Origin: Moelleriella libera RCEF 2490
Lineage: Eukaryota > Ascomycota > Sordariomycetes > Hypocreales > Clavicipitaceae
Assembly (NCBI GenBank): GCA_001636675.1
Contig: AZGY01000004.1
Span: 766,552 to 830,551 of the forward strand
Direction of reading: 5' to 3'
DNA: 64,000 bases
Made by a program: the position numbers and the translations under genes. The first letter of the stretch is position 1; every line of letters begins with the position of its first letter. Under the pieces are notes generated by a model. The model was not told the DNA's origin. It searched no databases and saw only the letters and a program-made list of their open reading frames with translations. Shown in pieces: positions 43,676 through 55,528 of the stretch.

Positions 43676-45190
43676 TCGGCTGGGCAGGCCGCAGAAGCAG
43701 ACCCGAAACCAAAGAGAAGAAAAGCGCGGAGAAGGTCGAAAGAGTGGGCAGACAGGCTTGCGAGAAGGGAAGCGAGAGCGAAAGCGGAAGCGGAAGCGGA
43801 AGCGCAAGCAAAGCCAGAGGCAGAAGCAGAAGCGGAAGCAGACGCAGAAGCGAAAGCGAAAGCGGAAGCGCAAGCAAAGCCAGTGGCAGAAGCAAGGGCA
43901 AACGCAGGTGCGGAATCACCCTCGAAATCAAAGACAAGAGCAGTACAGAGAAGGTTAGCGAGGATGAGGAAAAAGGAGACATTACAAGCAGAAGCAGCAG
44001 CACAAGCAGAAGCAGCAGCAGCGGAAGCGCAAGCGCAAGCAGAAGCAGCAGCAGAAGCGCAAGCGCAAGCTGAAGCAGCAGCAGAAGCGCAAGCGCAAGC
44101 AGAAGCAGCAGCAGAATCTGTATTACAATCAAAATCAGAATCAGAATCCGAACCAGACTTCGAATCAGATCCAGATTCAAAATTAGATCCGGGGTCAGAA
44201 GTCGAACCAGAATCCGAATCAGATTCAGATCCAAAATTAGACCCGGGGCCAGAATCAGAATCAGAATCAGAATCAGAATCAGAATCAGAATCAGAATCAG
44301 AATCAGAATCAGAATCAGAATCAGAATCAGAATCAGAATCAGAATCAGAATCAGAATCAGAATCAGAATCAGAATCAGAATCAGAATCAGAATCAGAATC
44401 AGAATCAGAATCAGAATCAGAATCAGAATCAGAATCAGAATCAGAATCAGAATCAGAATCAGAATCAGAATCAGAATCAGAATCAGAATCAGAATCAGAA
44501 TCAGAATCAGAATCAGAATCAGAATCAGAATCAGAATCAGAATCAGAATCAGAATCAGAATCAGAATCAGAATCAGAATCAGAATCAGAATCAGAATCAG
44601 AATCAGAATCAGAATCAGAATCAGAATCAGAATCAGAATCAGAATCAGAATCAGAATCAGAATCAGAATCAGAATCAGAATCAGAATCAGAATCAGAATC
44701 AGAATCAGAATCAGAATCAGAATCAGAATCAGAATCAGAATCAGAATCAGAATCAGAATCAGAATCAGAATCAGAATCAGAATCAGAATCAGAATCAGAA
44801 TCAGAATCAGAATCAGAATCAGAATCAGAATCAGAATCAGAATCAGAATCAGAATCAGAATCAGAATCAGAATCAGAATCAGAATCAGAATCAGAATCAG
44901 AATCAGCATCCGAATCAGAATCAGAATCAGAACCAGAATCAGAATTCGAATCAGATTCAGAATCCGAATCAGATGCAGATCTGGCACCAGAATCAGAGTC
45001 AGGAATGGTACCAGAATCAGCATCACAAGACCAAGCAAAAACAGAAGCAGAGGCAACAAAAGAATCAGAGCGAATGGGGAGGCCGAGGCCTATTGGGAAG
45101 TCGATGCCGCCGAAGCAGAAGCAAGGTCGGAAGGCGGGGCAGAAGCAGAATAAGAAGCAGAACAAGAAGCAGAAGCGGAAGCGGAAGTAG
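43676..45190 (+). other. 504-codon repeat ORF in frame with YAF9, directly after its stop
   Basis: The frame following the YAF9 TAG (43673-43675) has no stop until TAG at 45188-45190. It lacks an early ATG. The first is at about 43963, in ARMRKKE. The translation starts basic (KRRKARRRSKEW), then is an imperfect Ala/Glu/Gln/Lys repeat to about 44110, then acidic Ser/Glu/Asp/Pro (44110-44250), then about 218 residues of pure Ser-Glu from the hexamer, and ends in a mixed then basic tail (KKQKRKRK). It could be a C-terminal extension of Yaf9 reached by readthrough or by loss of the stop in other strains, a separate protein, or an expanded 3' UTR. Repeats that lack stop codons inflate open frames: minus-strand frames over the same DNA are also open. 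I therefore do not call it a gene. Confidence 0.45.
44251..44906. repeat. Perfect hexanucleotide array (AGAATC), about 109 copies
   Basis: From 44251 to 44906 the sequence is an uninterrupted AGAATC repeat (656 bases). Degenerate hexamers extend it to about 44110 on the left and 45000 on the right. A separate GAAGCN/GCAGAA-type imperfect repeat lies before it (about 43770-44110). Five of the six frames avoid stop codons within the array. The sixth (TGATTC) contains TGA in every unit. Confidence 0.95.
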
Positions 45191-46324
45191 AAGTCAAAGC
45201 CCGATGGGGGTCTGATCAAGAAACAGCAACAGAAGCCAGACACCAAAACAGTTGCTGGCGAGACCCAGAACGGAGAAGACCAAAGTCACGGAGCTCACGA
45301 CTGCCCTCTCAGCTGGCACTCCGCGATAGCTACCCAGAAATTCATTGCTGGGCGGAGAAAGCGATGCTTACAACGCCACCTTGACCGTTGACTCAGGCGA
45401 AGGGATTCCCCCCCTTTTTCTAGCATCGGTTTCTGGTAGCCATCAGCGCGTCATATTGTGAGCGCATTGACCACCTGCCTGCCTGTAGGTAGGCAGCTGG
45501 GTCATTTTGGGTTCAATCATAATTAACGAGTGCGCACGCGACGATGGATACAAAATGTCTGGATTGTTTGTGTTGGTGGTGTTGTCGTTGGGTTGACATT
45601 TTCGAACCTGCGCGCACGGCATGATGCAGATTTTTCACGTGGTTTGAGATATCCAGTCGCGCACGAGCGAAAGTAGACTTTTAACACAGCTCATCGTCGG
45701 ATAGCAAGAAGCGTTAATTGGCAATGGGAATGCCGTTATTTGCGCATATGTTTCACGTGGTGTGCTGGGATCGCAACCCATCCAAGCAAGCGAGTAACAT
45801 GAGGAAGTACCAGTGCCGTTCCCATATATCCATATATGCGTATGTTGATGTTTATATTGTGATTGGAGTTCATTGATCTATATGCCCGCCTCGGGCCTTT
45901 TCACAGCTCCAGCGTCTGATTCCCGACACGGTCCCGCGCCCGGATTATACGCTTTGTGCTCCAATGTGCCTCTGTACGAGAGCACTTGAGCTGCCGGCAA
46001 TCCCGAGAGGTTCAATTTGCCCCTCCGCACAACTCGTCGACAAGGCGCAGTGTCCCGTCACACAAAATGTAGAAAGGTGAACGAACAATGACCCCCAGCT
46101 GTCTAGTGAGTGAGCATTCGAGCATAAAAAAACAAGGGCGAAAGAAACAAGACCACCAAGAGAATACAAAAACACCCATTGAAAAGCGACACGCTCCCGG
46201 AAACGCCATTCCCACCAAGAAAAACAGACGCTCACAAAGGATCGAGATAAGGGGTGACGCCATATCCCCCATAACATGTCAATTCGTACACTTTCCTCCG
46301 CCAAGATGTTGCAGCTCACTGCGA
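45191..46324. other. Intergenic, convergent 3' ends, no gene seen
   Basis: About 1.1 kb between the repeat ORF and the MDM34 stop. It holds no recognisable ORF or repeat of note. Confidence 0.55.
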
Positions 46325-48566
46325 CTAGTGCGTGGCAGCCTCGTAGGTAGGCGGGGGAGCAATGTCAGGCTGCTCCCAGACGTCCTGCCGGCGCTGCTTT
46401 TCGTCGTAGACGCGCCTGGCAATCTCGCCGGCCATCTTCATGATCCACGCCTGTTCGAGAATGACCGACGATGTGTCGGAACTGCCGCTGGCTTGGTGCT
46501 GGTCCCGGAACGACGATGACGGCCTGCCGAACCTGTCGAGAGGGGCTTTTTCCGTCATCATGTCAAACGCGAGCGAGGAGGCCCTCGTGCTTGGCGCCTC
46601 AACGGGGGAAGCGGCTGCTGCTGCTGCTTGTCCGCTTTTTGCTGCCTCATACAGGTCGGATAAGAGCGGCGGCCCGCTCGGCGCGCCATTGCCTGCGGAC
46701 GATGGTCTGAAGCGGACTCTGCTGGGTGATGTGTCTGGTGCGCGGCCGTCCTCGGAGGCAGGTTCTTCGGGTATCGAAGGACACATGATGGGCTCGGATG
46801 CGGGGACGTTGACGGACGCCGTGTCCGAGGTATCCTCTGAAGGACCCTCCGACGCACCCGCTTCTGACTTGGCCTTTCGTAGATTGACGACTCGGGTCTT
46901 CTTCTTGCGGCCAGGCCGTGAGCGATGGCCGGCACCGTGGGCAATGCTGCCGGCGGCTGAGTTGAGGCTCACGAGGGACGGCCGCGACGGGAAGTATCCG
47001 TGGGCGGTGCTCCCGGAGTCTGAAAAGGTGTAGGTTGTGCTGCCGCCAGCAGGACCAGAGTAGGATTTGGCCAGGCTCGGCGTGGCAAATGGCGGACTGC
47101 TGGCCGACTCCAATCGCTCCCCAAAGCCGGACCAGGCGCGGAAGACGACATCCTTGATGCCGGGCGTGAAGAGAGACAGGGTCCGATGGGAATCGGTCAA
47201 CGACGCCAGGCGGAGCAGGTTTTTCTGCGAGAAGAACGATTGCGCTTCTCCACCACCGTTGAGGGAGAGTTCCGACACAGAGTTGTAATCCAAGAGGTTG
47301 CCATTGGCGTCGACAGGGTCTAGAGGTGGACTGGCGAATGGGTCGGCGCCCTTCTCGTCGACATCCTCCTGGGGCGTTTGGCTGCCCCTGTTGGCCTGCT
47401 CGGGGCACCACAGTTCCAAGGAGAGGCGGTGGATGATGGCAGGCAGTTCGTCCATCATCAGGTTGCGAAGCTGCTGCTCAATTGTGCGCTGCAGGTAATC
47501 ACGGACGAATTGTATAGAGTCAAACGTCGATGAGACGGTGAGTGACTCGAGCGGGTCATTGCGAAAAACCAGGGTCAAGCCTTTTTGCTTGGAAAAGACG
47601 AGGATAATGAAAGCGGACAACTTGAAGTTTGACAGGGTGATCGAGAGGGGTATGGTCAGCCCCGAAGCCGCCGCAAGAGGTTGCGGCGATGTGAAGGTCG
47701 GTTTTGAGTAGAGATAGGTGTTGAGTGGGTTTGCCTATAGCGGTTCCAATTAGCACGAGCTATTGACCAGGCAGGACCCCTGCACAAGGGATGGTGCCTT
47801 TGTTTCCATTCGCATGACGCGGCATCCTGGGGGAAGCCGAAAGCGGACGCATAAACAAAAAAACAAAGAAAAAAAAACCGTTGCCTCATTTGCGAAAACA
47901 AAACAAAAAAAAAGCAAAGCGAGGAAGATGCACGCGTCTGTCGGATCGTCGCTTTCGAAATTATGTTGTTCAACAGACAGAAATGGGCATCGCTTGGGTC
48001 GCAAGAGGCCAGGCCCATTTCGCCACAGGCCGACGCAGCGTTGACCCAGGCTTGCAGGAGGGCAGATACGTCTTGGCCAACTCGTTGCACTGGCATCCGA
48101 GAGAAGAGAAAACGTCCAATCGCAGACATTGCTGAAGCCTTCGCCGCCCAGGTCGTCACCCTCGGGTCCATGATGGCAGCGGAGAGGGCCACCGGGTAAT
48201 ATCGGAAAGGCGTCATCCGCATTACATGCGGAAGGGGTAGAAAGATCGGGGTACGAACAAACGAGAAAAAGGGGGCATGGAAGAATTGCAGCCACGTACT
48301 TGAACCCGTGTCTTCAGCGTCAGAAAAGCATCACCCGAATAGCACATTTTGAAAATGCCGCGGAAGCGATCCTCGGCCAGGTCGCCAATTTCTAAAATCT
48401 CTAAATCGGGGGGCACGGTGCCCAGGTTGAACTCGCTGACGAGGATGTCGTCCACGATGATGGGTGGTTTCGGCGACTTGTTGAGGGCTTTTGTGAGGAG
48501 CTGCCGCGCTCGGCTGTAGAACTCAGCGTCGGCCGTGAGCGGCGACCAGTTGAAGTTGAAGGCCAT
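46325..48566 (-). CDS. MDM34: Mitochondrial distribution and morphology protein 34 (ERMES subunit)
   Basis: Mdm34 is the mitochondrial outer-membrane subunit of ERMES, which tethers ER to mitochondria and transfers phospholipids through SMP domains. Two exons, 48566-48300 and 47734-46325, give 558 residues. The start MAFNFNWSPL is diagnostic. The SMP-like domain continues with KPPIIVDDILVSEFNLG, EIGDLAEDRFRGIF and TLKTRVQ, then (exon 2) ANPLNTYL, AASGLTIPLSITLS, FRNDPLESL and MDELPAIIHRLSLELW. After about residue 200 the chain is Ser/Pro-rich with a basic RSRPGRKKKTRVV segment, as in Pezizomycotina orthologues. The intron is 565 nt (donor GTACGT, acceptor TATAG), far longer than others here, and falls inside the SMP domain at phase 0. 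The gene is divergent from IPK1. Confidence 0.96.
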
Positions 48567-51402
48567 GATGAAAATGGCTGTGCTGATCTCGCAACCATAC
48601 GGCAGAGTCTGGGAGGGCTCGACTCGGCCCGCGATACGGGGGAGAGGTATCGCAGCGACGACCGGCGACTTGTGAGGTCTTGACGGCAGGTCGTCTGATG
48701 CTCCGGGGACGGCCAACAATGCGCGCGGGCTTCGTGTCGGAATCCGATACGCTTGCAGAGAGAATGGTCGATAAAACGGTCGGATCGGGTGGAATGACGA
48801 AGGTATGTAGGAGAAGATTGCAGGAGCTGCGAAGCTACCGACCGTGTGGGGCGTGGCCGCCAACGGCTTGCCAGGCCGACCAGTCAAGGCTTCGGCTTTG
48901 AGGGCACAAGGGCACCGAGGAGGGAGAAAAAAAAAAACATCGGCTTCTGCTTGGCTTAGCCACCCGGTCGAAGCCGCAACGTTTACTGGGGAAGCCCCAC
49001 CAGAAAGAGCGCTGGACGCTCACCCGGCCGGGCTGAAGGTATTTTTTTTTTATTTTATTTCCTGCTTCCCTCACCCCTTTTCCCCTTCCGGTCAGCCGTC
49101 ACTTCCCTTGCAAGGGGGTGGTCACGGGTGAAGGGGAAGCAGATCAGCGAGTCTTTTTTTCTCTCCTAGGCTGTTGCTTCCGTTTGATAACGTCGAAACA
49201 GGACGATTCCGCTCTGCGCATGCACGCATGCGCTCAAAGTCACACTGCAGGCTCGCCTCGCACAGCGAACATGCCCTTGAAGCTCAACACCAGGGCAACG
49301 CCAAGCTTTGTTATCTGCGATGTCTTTCGCATAAATCAAATCGTTGAGTAACGTTGAGAAACCTCCTGAACCTTTTCATCCTATCTTTATCAGACTTTCC
49401 AGAGGTGTGTGTGTGTGTGTGTGTGTTCGTATCTCGTGCGACGATCCAGTGGTCTGGAGTCGTCACACATACAACACATTGCGTTGTTTATTTACTGTCC
49501 AAGGAATGTGAGGCTTAATCTTCACAGTACCGTACATACAAGGAAGAGGAGCAGCTCGACTCCACGTGCATAAAGTGGCCGCTGCGACCCACGAGAAACA
49601 ACTTCCGTGCCACAGTGCAGTGTAGCGGATGGTGGCATCGCATCGCGTGTCGCGAATCTGTGCGTGCTCGGCTGATGCGTGTTGTTGTGATACACCCGTG
49701 GTCAGCCTGCATGGCTGCTCCACTCGTCACGCACGCAAGACATCGACAGGGTCGGTGCACCAAACGCCAAGCCTTAGTCAAGCGCCGTAAACGTACCTAC
49801 TTACCTAGTAGGTAGGTCTTAGGTACTTTAGCCAGCCAAGGGCATGCCGTGTCGCTTGTCGGGGCGCGTGGGTGAGACAAGTTTGCCTTTATTGTCCATC
49901 TGTGGCGCCCCAGCAAATCCTAGGTTTGTGGGATCGCATGCTTTCCAATCCTTCTTTTCCGTCTTCTTTTTCTTGGCCTTTCCGATGCCTTTTTGTGTGA
50001 CGGCGCCTCTGTCGCCTCTTTCCACAAGGCGTCTTCGTCTCCTCTTCTCCGTCTGCATCTATGAGGACGGGCATCAGCAAATGCATGTCAGCGTTGGTCA
50101 AGACTGCAATGGCAGCTTCGATAGCCTGGTCCGGCAAGGACCGAGGGAACAATGCCCAATGACGTCGGCTGAATGGCCGTGCTCGACAATGCGCGCTGTG
50201 AAGGATGAGGCTAGGACATGCAGATGAACCACCATCAGCTGCTTTGTGAGTCCCACTTGTTTTCTCTCAGAGAGAGAAAACATGTCCCCAGCCTGCTATT
50301 CGTGATATTCGGCCGGGGCATGCACCTTGGCCCAGTATTGAAAATGCGTATCCTTGATTCGCAAGGCCGATCGAAAGCCCAGACGCTGGGCGCCGTTCAT
50401 TGTCGGTCAGTCTTGTGTGATTGACTTTCCGTGCCGAGTCTGTCAGTCACATCCGGCAGCTGCCCCCTTGTTGAGAACGGCCGCTCGCCGGGCTGAGAAG
50501 CCCTCTCGGGACCGGGACATGTGTACAAGAAGTTGGGGCCCCGATTTTCTGTGATGTGCGACTGCATTAAAGCTGCAGCATCGAGATCGATTCCATATCG
50601 AGTCTTGCGTTCATCACTCGACCTGCTGCAGATTTGGTATACATATACGATCGGCAACAAGGTGCAGTTTGGGTGTAAAAAACGTACGAGAGAGTGAGAA
50701 TGCGGAGAACCTGCATTGTCGTTTCTTTCCCTCCCGCAGCCAAGGTTTGCTCTCTGCCGAAAGTTTGCCCTGCCCAATTTGCGACTTCGGACCATGCATG
50801 GACTAGCGCCAGGGTGCCTCGGCCGCTTGCCCCTCCCCCGCCCCATCTCGTTAGTTGCACGCAGGTCATCAATTGGAGTGACGATGATGGGGTCGCAAGC
50901 AGGCGTCCATTTTCACGAGGCTCCATATACGACCAAGCGTTTGCCGTCCGCCCCTAAGCGGCAGCGCGAGAATCAACGGCAATGGCTATGCTAGTGAGGG
51001 TTTGTGGTTTTTTTTTTTTTTTTTTTTTCCGACCTCCACAGACCTTGGCTTCTGCCGAAACAATAAGAGCTGCCGCCAGCTCTCCAAATCTCCTTCGCTC
51101 TCTCTCTTTATTTTTTCTAATTTTTTATTCTTACCTTTTTTGCAACTTCACTTTGCCTCGCCGTTTCGCAGGCCGACGGCGAGCGTGTACTGATTGTATT
51201 TCCGACTTGCTCCGAGCGCCGTCCCATCAGAAAGGAGCCTGCTCTGGCTCGTGATAGCCTGGTTACGTCGAGACGCTGTCGTCCACCCTCTCTCCGAAGC
51301 TTCCTCCACCCACCCAGGTAGCCTCGCACCACCCACCACCCCTCCTGCGCCCACCCGCTGCTGCAGTGCCTTGCATCAAGCCTGCAGGGCAGGGCTCCAA
51401 TA
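48567..51402. other. Divergent intergenic region of MDM34 and IPK1
   Basis: About 2.8 kb. It includes a TG microsatellite at 49404-49426, a short GGTA/CCTA palindrome near 49797-49825, a possible small gene at 49828-50058, and a 21-base poly-T at 51008-51028. The CT-rich stretch at 51085-51150 and poly-T lie upstream of the IPK1 ATG. No other gene is recognised. Confidence 0.5.
49828..50058 (-). CDS. Possible small basic protein or last exon, unrecognised
   Basis: A 76-codon frame begins MQTEKRRRRRLVERGDRG and continues with KGIGKAKKKKTEKKDW, a segment TNLGFAGAPQMDNKGKLVSP, and ends RHGMPLAG. The N-terminal part is strongly basic, the C-terminal part looks like ordered protein. A good splice acceptor (CTCATAG) sits just before the ATG, with branch-like GCTGAC upstream, so this may be the terminal exon of a gene starting near 50290. 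I could not define the upstream exon. A competing frame over 49889-50152 is also open. I do not recognise a family. Confidence 0.3.
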   Translation of the reverse strand: MQTEKRRRRRLVERGDRGAVTQKGIGKAKKKKTEKKDWKACDPTNLGFAGAPQMDNKGKLVSPTRPDKRHGMPLAG

Positions 51403-52986
51403 ATGGCCCTGCATCTTGTGCCACCTCAGCCTAGCGACGAAGATTCGGTTTCCTGTCAGGGCGACGGTGCTGAGCCTTGTTTCAATGACTGCTCATCCGA
51501 GCCCCCGCGAGCCTCATTTTCATGTTTCCCATCTTCAACCACAAACGTCGCCCATGACTTCAGCTTGTTCCGCAATCATGACGGCAAGTTCGTGAACGCC
51601 AACGACATGGCCATATCCAAGGTCAAGGGCGGCGACCACTGCCTGTCATATGGCATTGTCAAACGGTTGCCTCCCGGGACCAGGCCGGTCAGGCTCGTCG
51701 GGGAAGGTGCAGCGAACGCAGTATTCGAGATCAAGTTGCCCGAGCAGGAGGGCGCAGGCAAAGATCTGCGAGGTGAGAGAACACGACAATCAAAGTGCGC
51801 CTCGTGCTCGAGTCTCGTGGCTGACCGACCTCGACAGGCTTCCTACTGAGGGTCGCCAAGGCTCCGGCCAACAATTCTATGCCCGCATACAACTACTTCC
51901 TGCAGCAGAAGTTCCTCCAAAAGGCCATCAAGCCAATTCTGAGCGGTCATGTGGTCCACCAGGAACTGGTCAAGCTCCGCGGATCAGGTATTGTGCGCGA
52001 ATTAAACAATCACCTGGCGGGCGTCAACGACAGTCGAAAAGACAAGTTCAAAAATACGTACGTTGGTGAGACTGACTGGGGTTTTCTGGTAGAGGATATG
52101 CGCCCCCAAGGTGAGACCTGCGCCCCTCCTTTGACCGTCCGGAGAGTCGAGGCTTGAGCTGACAAGACCGCTACCCCGACCAATGAGACAAGATACCGAG
52201 AGCTGCGTACTCGTCGAGTTCAAGCCAAAGTGGCTTTCGCAGTCTCCAAGCGCGCCGCAAGACGCCATCAGGTGTCGGCAATGCGCTATGGAGCTTCGCC
52301 ATCTGGTCAAGGATTTGTCCAAGAACAAAGCGCATCCCGAGAACAAACCATGCCCGCTTGCGTTGACGGGGTCAGATTGTCCCCTTCATGTCCGCTCGCC
52401 CTTCCGCATGGCCCCCCACCTGGCAAACCTCGGCGATGAGTCTTTCTATCGAGAAGCGCTCAGGCGCGTTGCAACCGATGCTGCTATTCGGGACTTGAAG
52501 GAGCAACAGGACACTCATGACAAGCTCGGACCCTTGCACGCATCCCCATCTGATCCTTTTTTCCCGCTGGCCATGACCCTGCGCGACTGTACATGCTTTG
52601 CCCAGATTGATAAGTCATCTCAATCCATTCGCATTCGCTTCGGTGATTTCGATTGGAAAGATCCGACGGTCAAATTCGAGCGGTGGCGACGAGCCGAGGA
52701 GGAGCTCATAGTAGGAGGCTTCTACACCGCAGAATGGATCTATTGCGATGACGCCTTCTTTCGTCCACCATCTCTTTGCCTGCTCGAATACAGCGCCTTG
52801 GCCTCGGCCAAACGGCCCGCCCTCATACGAATCACCGACTCGAGCCTGGGTGCGCGTGAGGAAGCCGTAATCAGCACCGACGATGTCGAGATTCATCACT
52901 ATGCGACAGACGCAGCTGTGCTGAAACGCCTTCTGGAACCCTTCAAAGCGGATGCACCGGATATCATCAAGTCCGCCAGCCTATGA
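51403..52986 (+). CDS. IPK1: Inositol-pentakisphosphate 2-kinase (Ipk1)
   Basis: Ipk1 phosphorylates InsP5 at the 2-position to make phytate (InsP6), needed for mRNA export and inositol-pyrophosphate signalling. Three exons, 51403-51772, 51838-52110 and 52193-52986, give 478 residues (donors GTGAGA in both, acceptors GACAG and ACAAG). The N-lobe has LVGEGAANAVFEIKL and, across the first join, GFLLRVAKA. The IPK1 signature VEFKPKW is at residues 222-228, followed by CRQCAMELRHLVK. Later MTLRDCTCFAQI and IRFGDFDWKDP supply the substrate and metal site. An N-terminal extension of about 60 residues is Cys/Ser-rich and probably disordered. The start at 51403 (MALHLVPPQ) is the first ATG in frame. 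It is convergent with the ENT gene. Confidence 0.92.
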
Positions 52987-53719
52987 CCTACGTAGTCGCC
53001 ACCCCAAGTCTGCAGGACGGGACGCCTTTGGTTTTCCGACATTTCCTTTTGCTCTTCCCGCCGCAACGTACAGGGAGCAACTACTTTCCCTGTGCATTAT
53101 GCACTTTGTCGATGCTTTTTTTTTTTTTTCCCTTTATCCAACCCACACACATTCACCGGTTGGGATATTCTTTCATCTGCTATTTGGGCATGGCGTCTTT
53201 TGCACATCTGTAACGAGACATATCGGGTCCGGCGTTTGTTAGCGTTTGCATTTTCTCGCTGGCACCGGGACAACAGCACCGTGTCGGCAAGACAGCATTG
53301 GGAAGACATGAGAAGATTTACCCGGCGTAATGGCTGCTCACGGGTAAGGATGCGATTGGGCGGCGGGATCCGATCTACGGAATCTGATTTTGTATTCCCG
53401 CATAATAGGCTGCAATCTATGTACAAGTAATTGTTTATATGGCACAAAGATTTCCGAAATGTCTACCTGCAAGGGTGAAATCAGATTACCTCTTGTTTAA
53501 TAGCGCCGAGAGGCCGGAAAAGACAGAGCCAAGGAGAACGCGTACGGTGAGAGAAACATGAGTATACATGGGGAAAGACGAGAAACCCGCCCCCCGTGAG
53601 GCCTGAGGGCGGCGAGAATTCGATGCTCGATGGTGCGAATGAGAAGCGGCCTGCCGTTGGCAAGTTGGTGCAAATTCCATGAACGCCCGCCGCTCGCGAT
53701 AAACAATGTAGGGACGGTG
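52987..53719. other. Intergenic, convergent 3' ends of IPK1 and ENT gene
   Basis: About 730 bases with a poly-T run near 53118-53130. No gene is seen. Confidence 0.55.
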
Positions 53720-55528
53720 TCAAATGCCCGAGACGGTGAAGCTCAACAGACTGCCGACAGTCAGGCCGATGACGAGACACAGGCCCATGAAGCCACCCGT
53801 TGCCTCGCGCTCCCGCTCGTCCACCCACTCGCCCGCGGCCATCATGAAGGTCGACCCCAGCCACCCATTCGTCCAGCCAAACAAGATCTGCACGACGAAC
53901 AAGTAAAAGAAGTCGCTCTCGATGACGGCCCCCTTCCCGTTGATGTTGCACAGGAGATACAGCGGCAGCACGAGGACCCTCGCCAGCGCCAGCAGGAACA
54001 GGACAAGCGGCCGGCGGCGCCGCAGCGAGGCAAAGACGGGCGCAATGGTCGATAGCCTGCCCAGCAGGTCGCCCGTGTTCCAGAAGACAAAGCCGAGCGG
54101 GATGAAGGCTTCGGGGCGGAAGACGATATCGCCAGTGCTCTCGCGCACGGAGTGGATTTTGGCCGTGAAGACGGGGAAGAACATGGTGATGGCGAAGGTG
54201 GTTGCCACGCCAATGGCGAGCCAGCGCAGTTTGCGGAAGAGGAGCCAGAGGGACGTGACTTTGCGGATGGACGGTGTGGTTGTTGTGGCAGCGGTGATGA
54301 CGGGATGGGGTTCATCTTCACTGTTGCTGTGCCCGTGTCTGCTCATGGGGGCAGAGGCAAAGTCAGCAGTAGTGTCGTCCAGGGGCTCGGCCATGTACGA
54401 CCGGGCCAGTTTGTGCGCCAGGCGCCGGTTGTGTCGTTGCACGAGGGGGATGAGCGCGACCAGGGCCACGAGGGAGATGGTGACGGCAGCGAGGAAGTAG
54501 AAGAATGCGGAATAAGAAGAAGGTGGAGGAGCAGGAGGAGGAGGAGGAGGAGGAGAAGAAGAAGAAAAAGACGGTGGTGCCTTTGGCGCAGCACCAACAC
54601 CAGCACTTGTGTCGTAATCGCCGTGATGGTCGTCCGCGACCTGCGTCGGCGGAGGAAACAGCAAGACGGTCACGACCTGCGCCACGGCCGGGAGGACGCC
54701 GGCGACGCCCTGCCCGGCCATGAGGGCCTGCATGTACTCGGCGCGGCCGTAGCTGGCGGCAAAGGCAAAGGCGCCGTTCTGTATGAGGGCGGTCGCGTAC
54801 GACGAGCAGGCGACCATGGCGAGCAGGAAGGCAAAGTAGGCGGCCGGGGAGGCGTCGAGGAAGGCGGCCGTCGAGGCCGTCAGCAGGGCAAAGACGAGTA
54901 CGTTGATGAGCAGGGCGAGGCTGATGCGCAGCGGGTACGAGGCCGCGTGCTGGATGTTGCTGAGGACGAGCAGCGCGCCGAGGTTGGTGATGGTCGACAC
55001 GGCCAGGATGCCCGACTGGAAGTTGGTCTGGATCCAGGCGTCGCGGCCGGCGAAGCGCGAGGCAAAGTAGGGCGCGGCGGCGAGAAACATGTTCCTTTCG
55101 CGGACGACGTCAAAGTCAGTTGGTCAGTTCGCCGCCATAGAAGGAGGAGGTAGTGGTTGAGTTGAAAGGCATCGAAGGGAGCGAAAGGGAAGGGGAGGTT
55201 AGAAATATGACGGGGAACGGCAGGGCAAGGCAAGGCATAGCAGAGCAGAGCAGAGCACTCACCACGCCCAGAGCATGGCCACGCCCAACAAGCCAAAGAT
55301 GGCATATTCGAGCCAGGAAAAGGGAATGACCTCGTCATCGTCATCGTCTTCTGCCGGCACGTGGGCGCTCAGAAACGCCGCGCTCTCGAGACCGATCCCG
55401 CCGTCCCTCGCGTCTTCATCGTCCTCTACAGCTGCTGCTGGTCCCCCTGCGGGTGTGCTCGTCAGAGGCTCGCATTCCTCGGCTGCGGACGGCGACGAGG
55501 CGAGGTCGGAGCGCCGGGCGCGGAGCAT
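53720..55528 (-). CDS. Equilibrative nucleoside transporter (ENT/SLC29 family)
   Basis: ENT carriers move nucleosides across membranes; the yeast relative Fun26 works in the vacuole. Two exons, 55528-55263 and 55094-53720 (donor GTGAGT, acceptor GAAAG), give 546 residues. The cytosolic N-terminus is acidic (AEDDDDDE). Membrane segments start at FSWLEYAIFGLLGVAMLWAWNMFLAAAPYF, which is the family's first helix with its Trp-Asn-x-Phe signature, split by the intron. About eleven hydrophobic segments follow. Near residue 260 a loop is Ser- and Pro-rich (SSSSPPPPPPPAPPP). The large loop before helix 7 has SNSEDEPHP. C-terminal helices include RPLVLFLLALARVLVLPLYLLCN and GWTNGWLGS, both typical of ENTs. 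Which membrane it sits in is not shown by the sequence. Confidence 0.9.

Noticed and set aside
44251..44906. Repeat array as a CRISPR
   Set aside because: The unit is six bases with no spacers, and the host is a eukaryote.
43659..45246. Minus-strand open frames of 524 and 466 codons over the hexamer array
   Set aside because: They are Ser-Asp and Leu-Ile dipeptide runs forced by the AGAATC repeat, with Arg/Phe-rich or Ala-rich flanks and no start context or family likeness. They also overlap the end of YAF9 in antisense.
47656..48222. 188-codon minus-strand frame across the MDM34 intron
   Set aside because: Its 3' part overlaps MDM34 exon 2 in another frame, its composition includes Phe/Cys runs from a poly-T-rich intron, and it has no relative I recognise.
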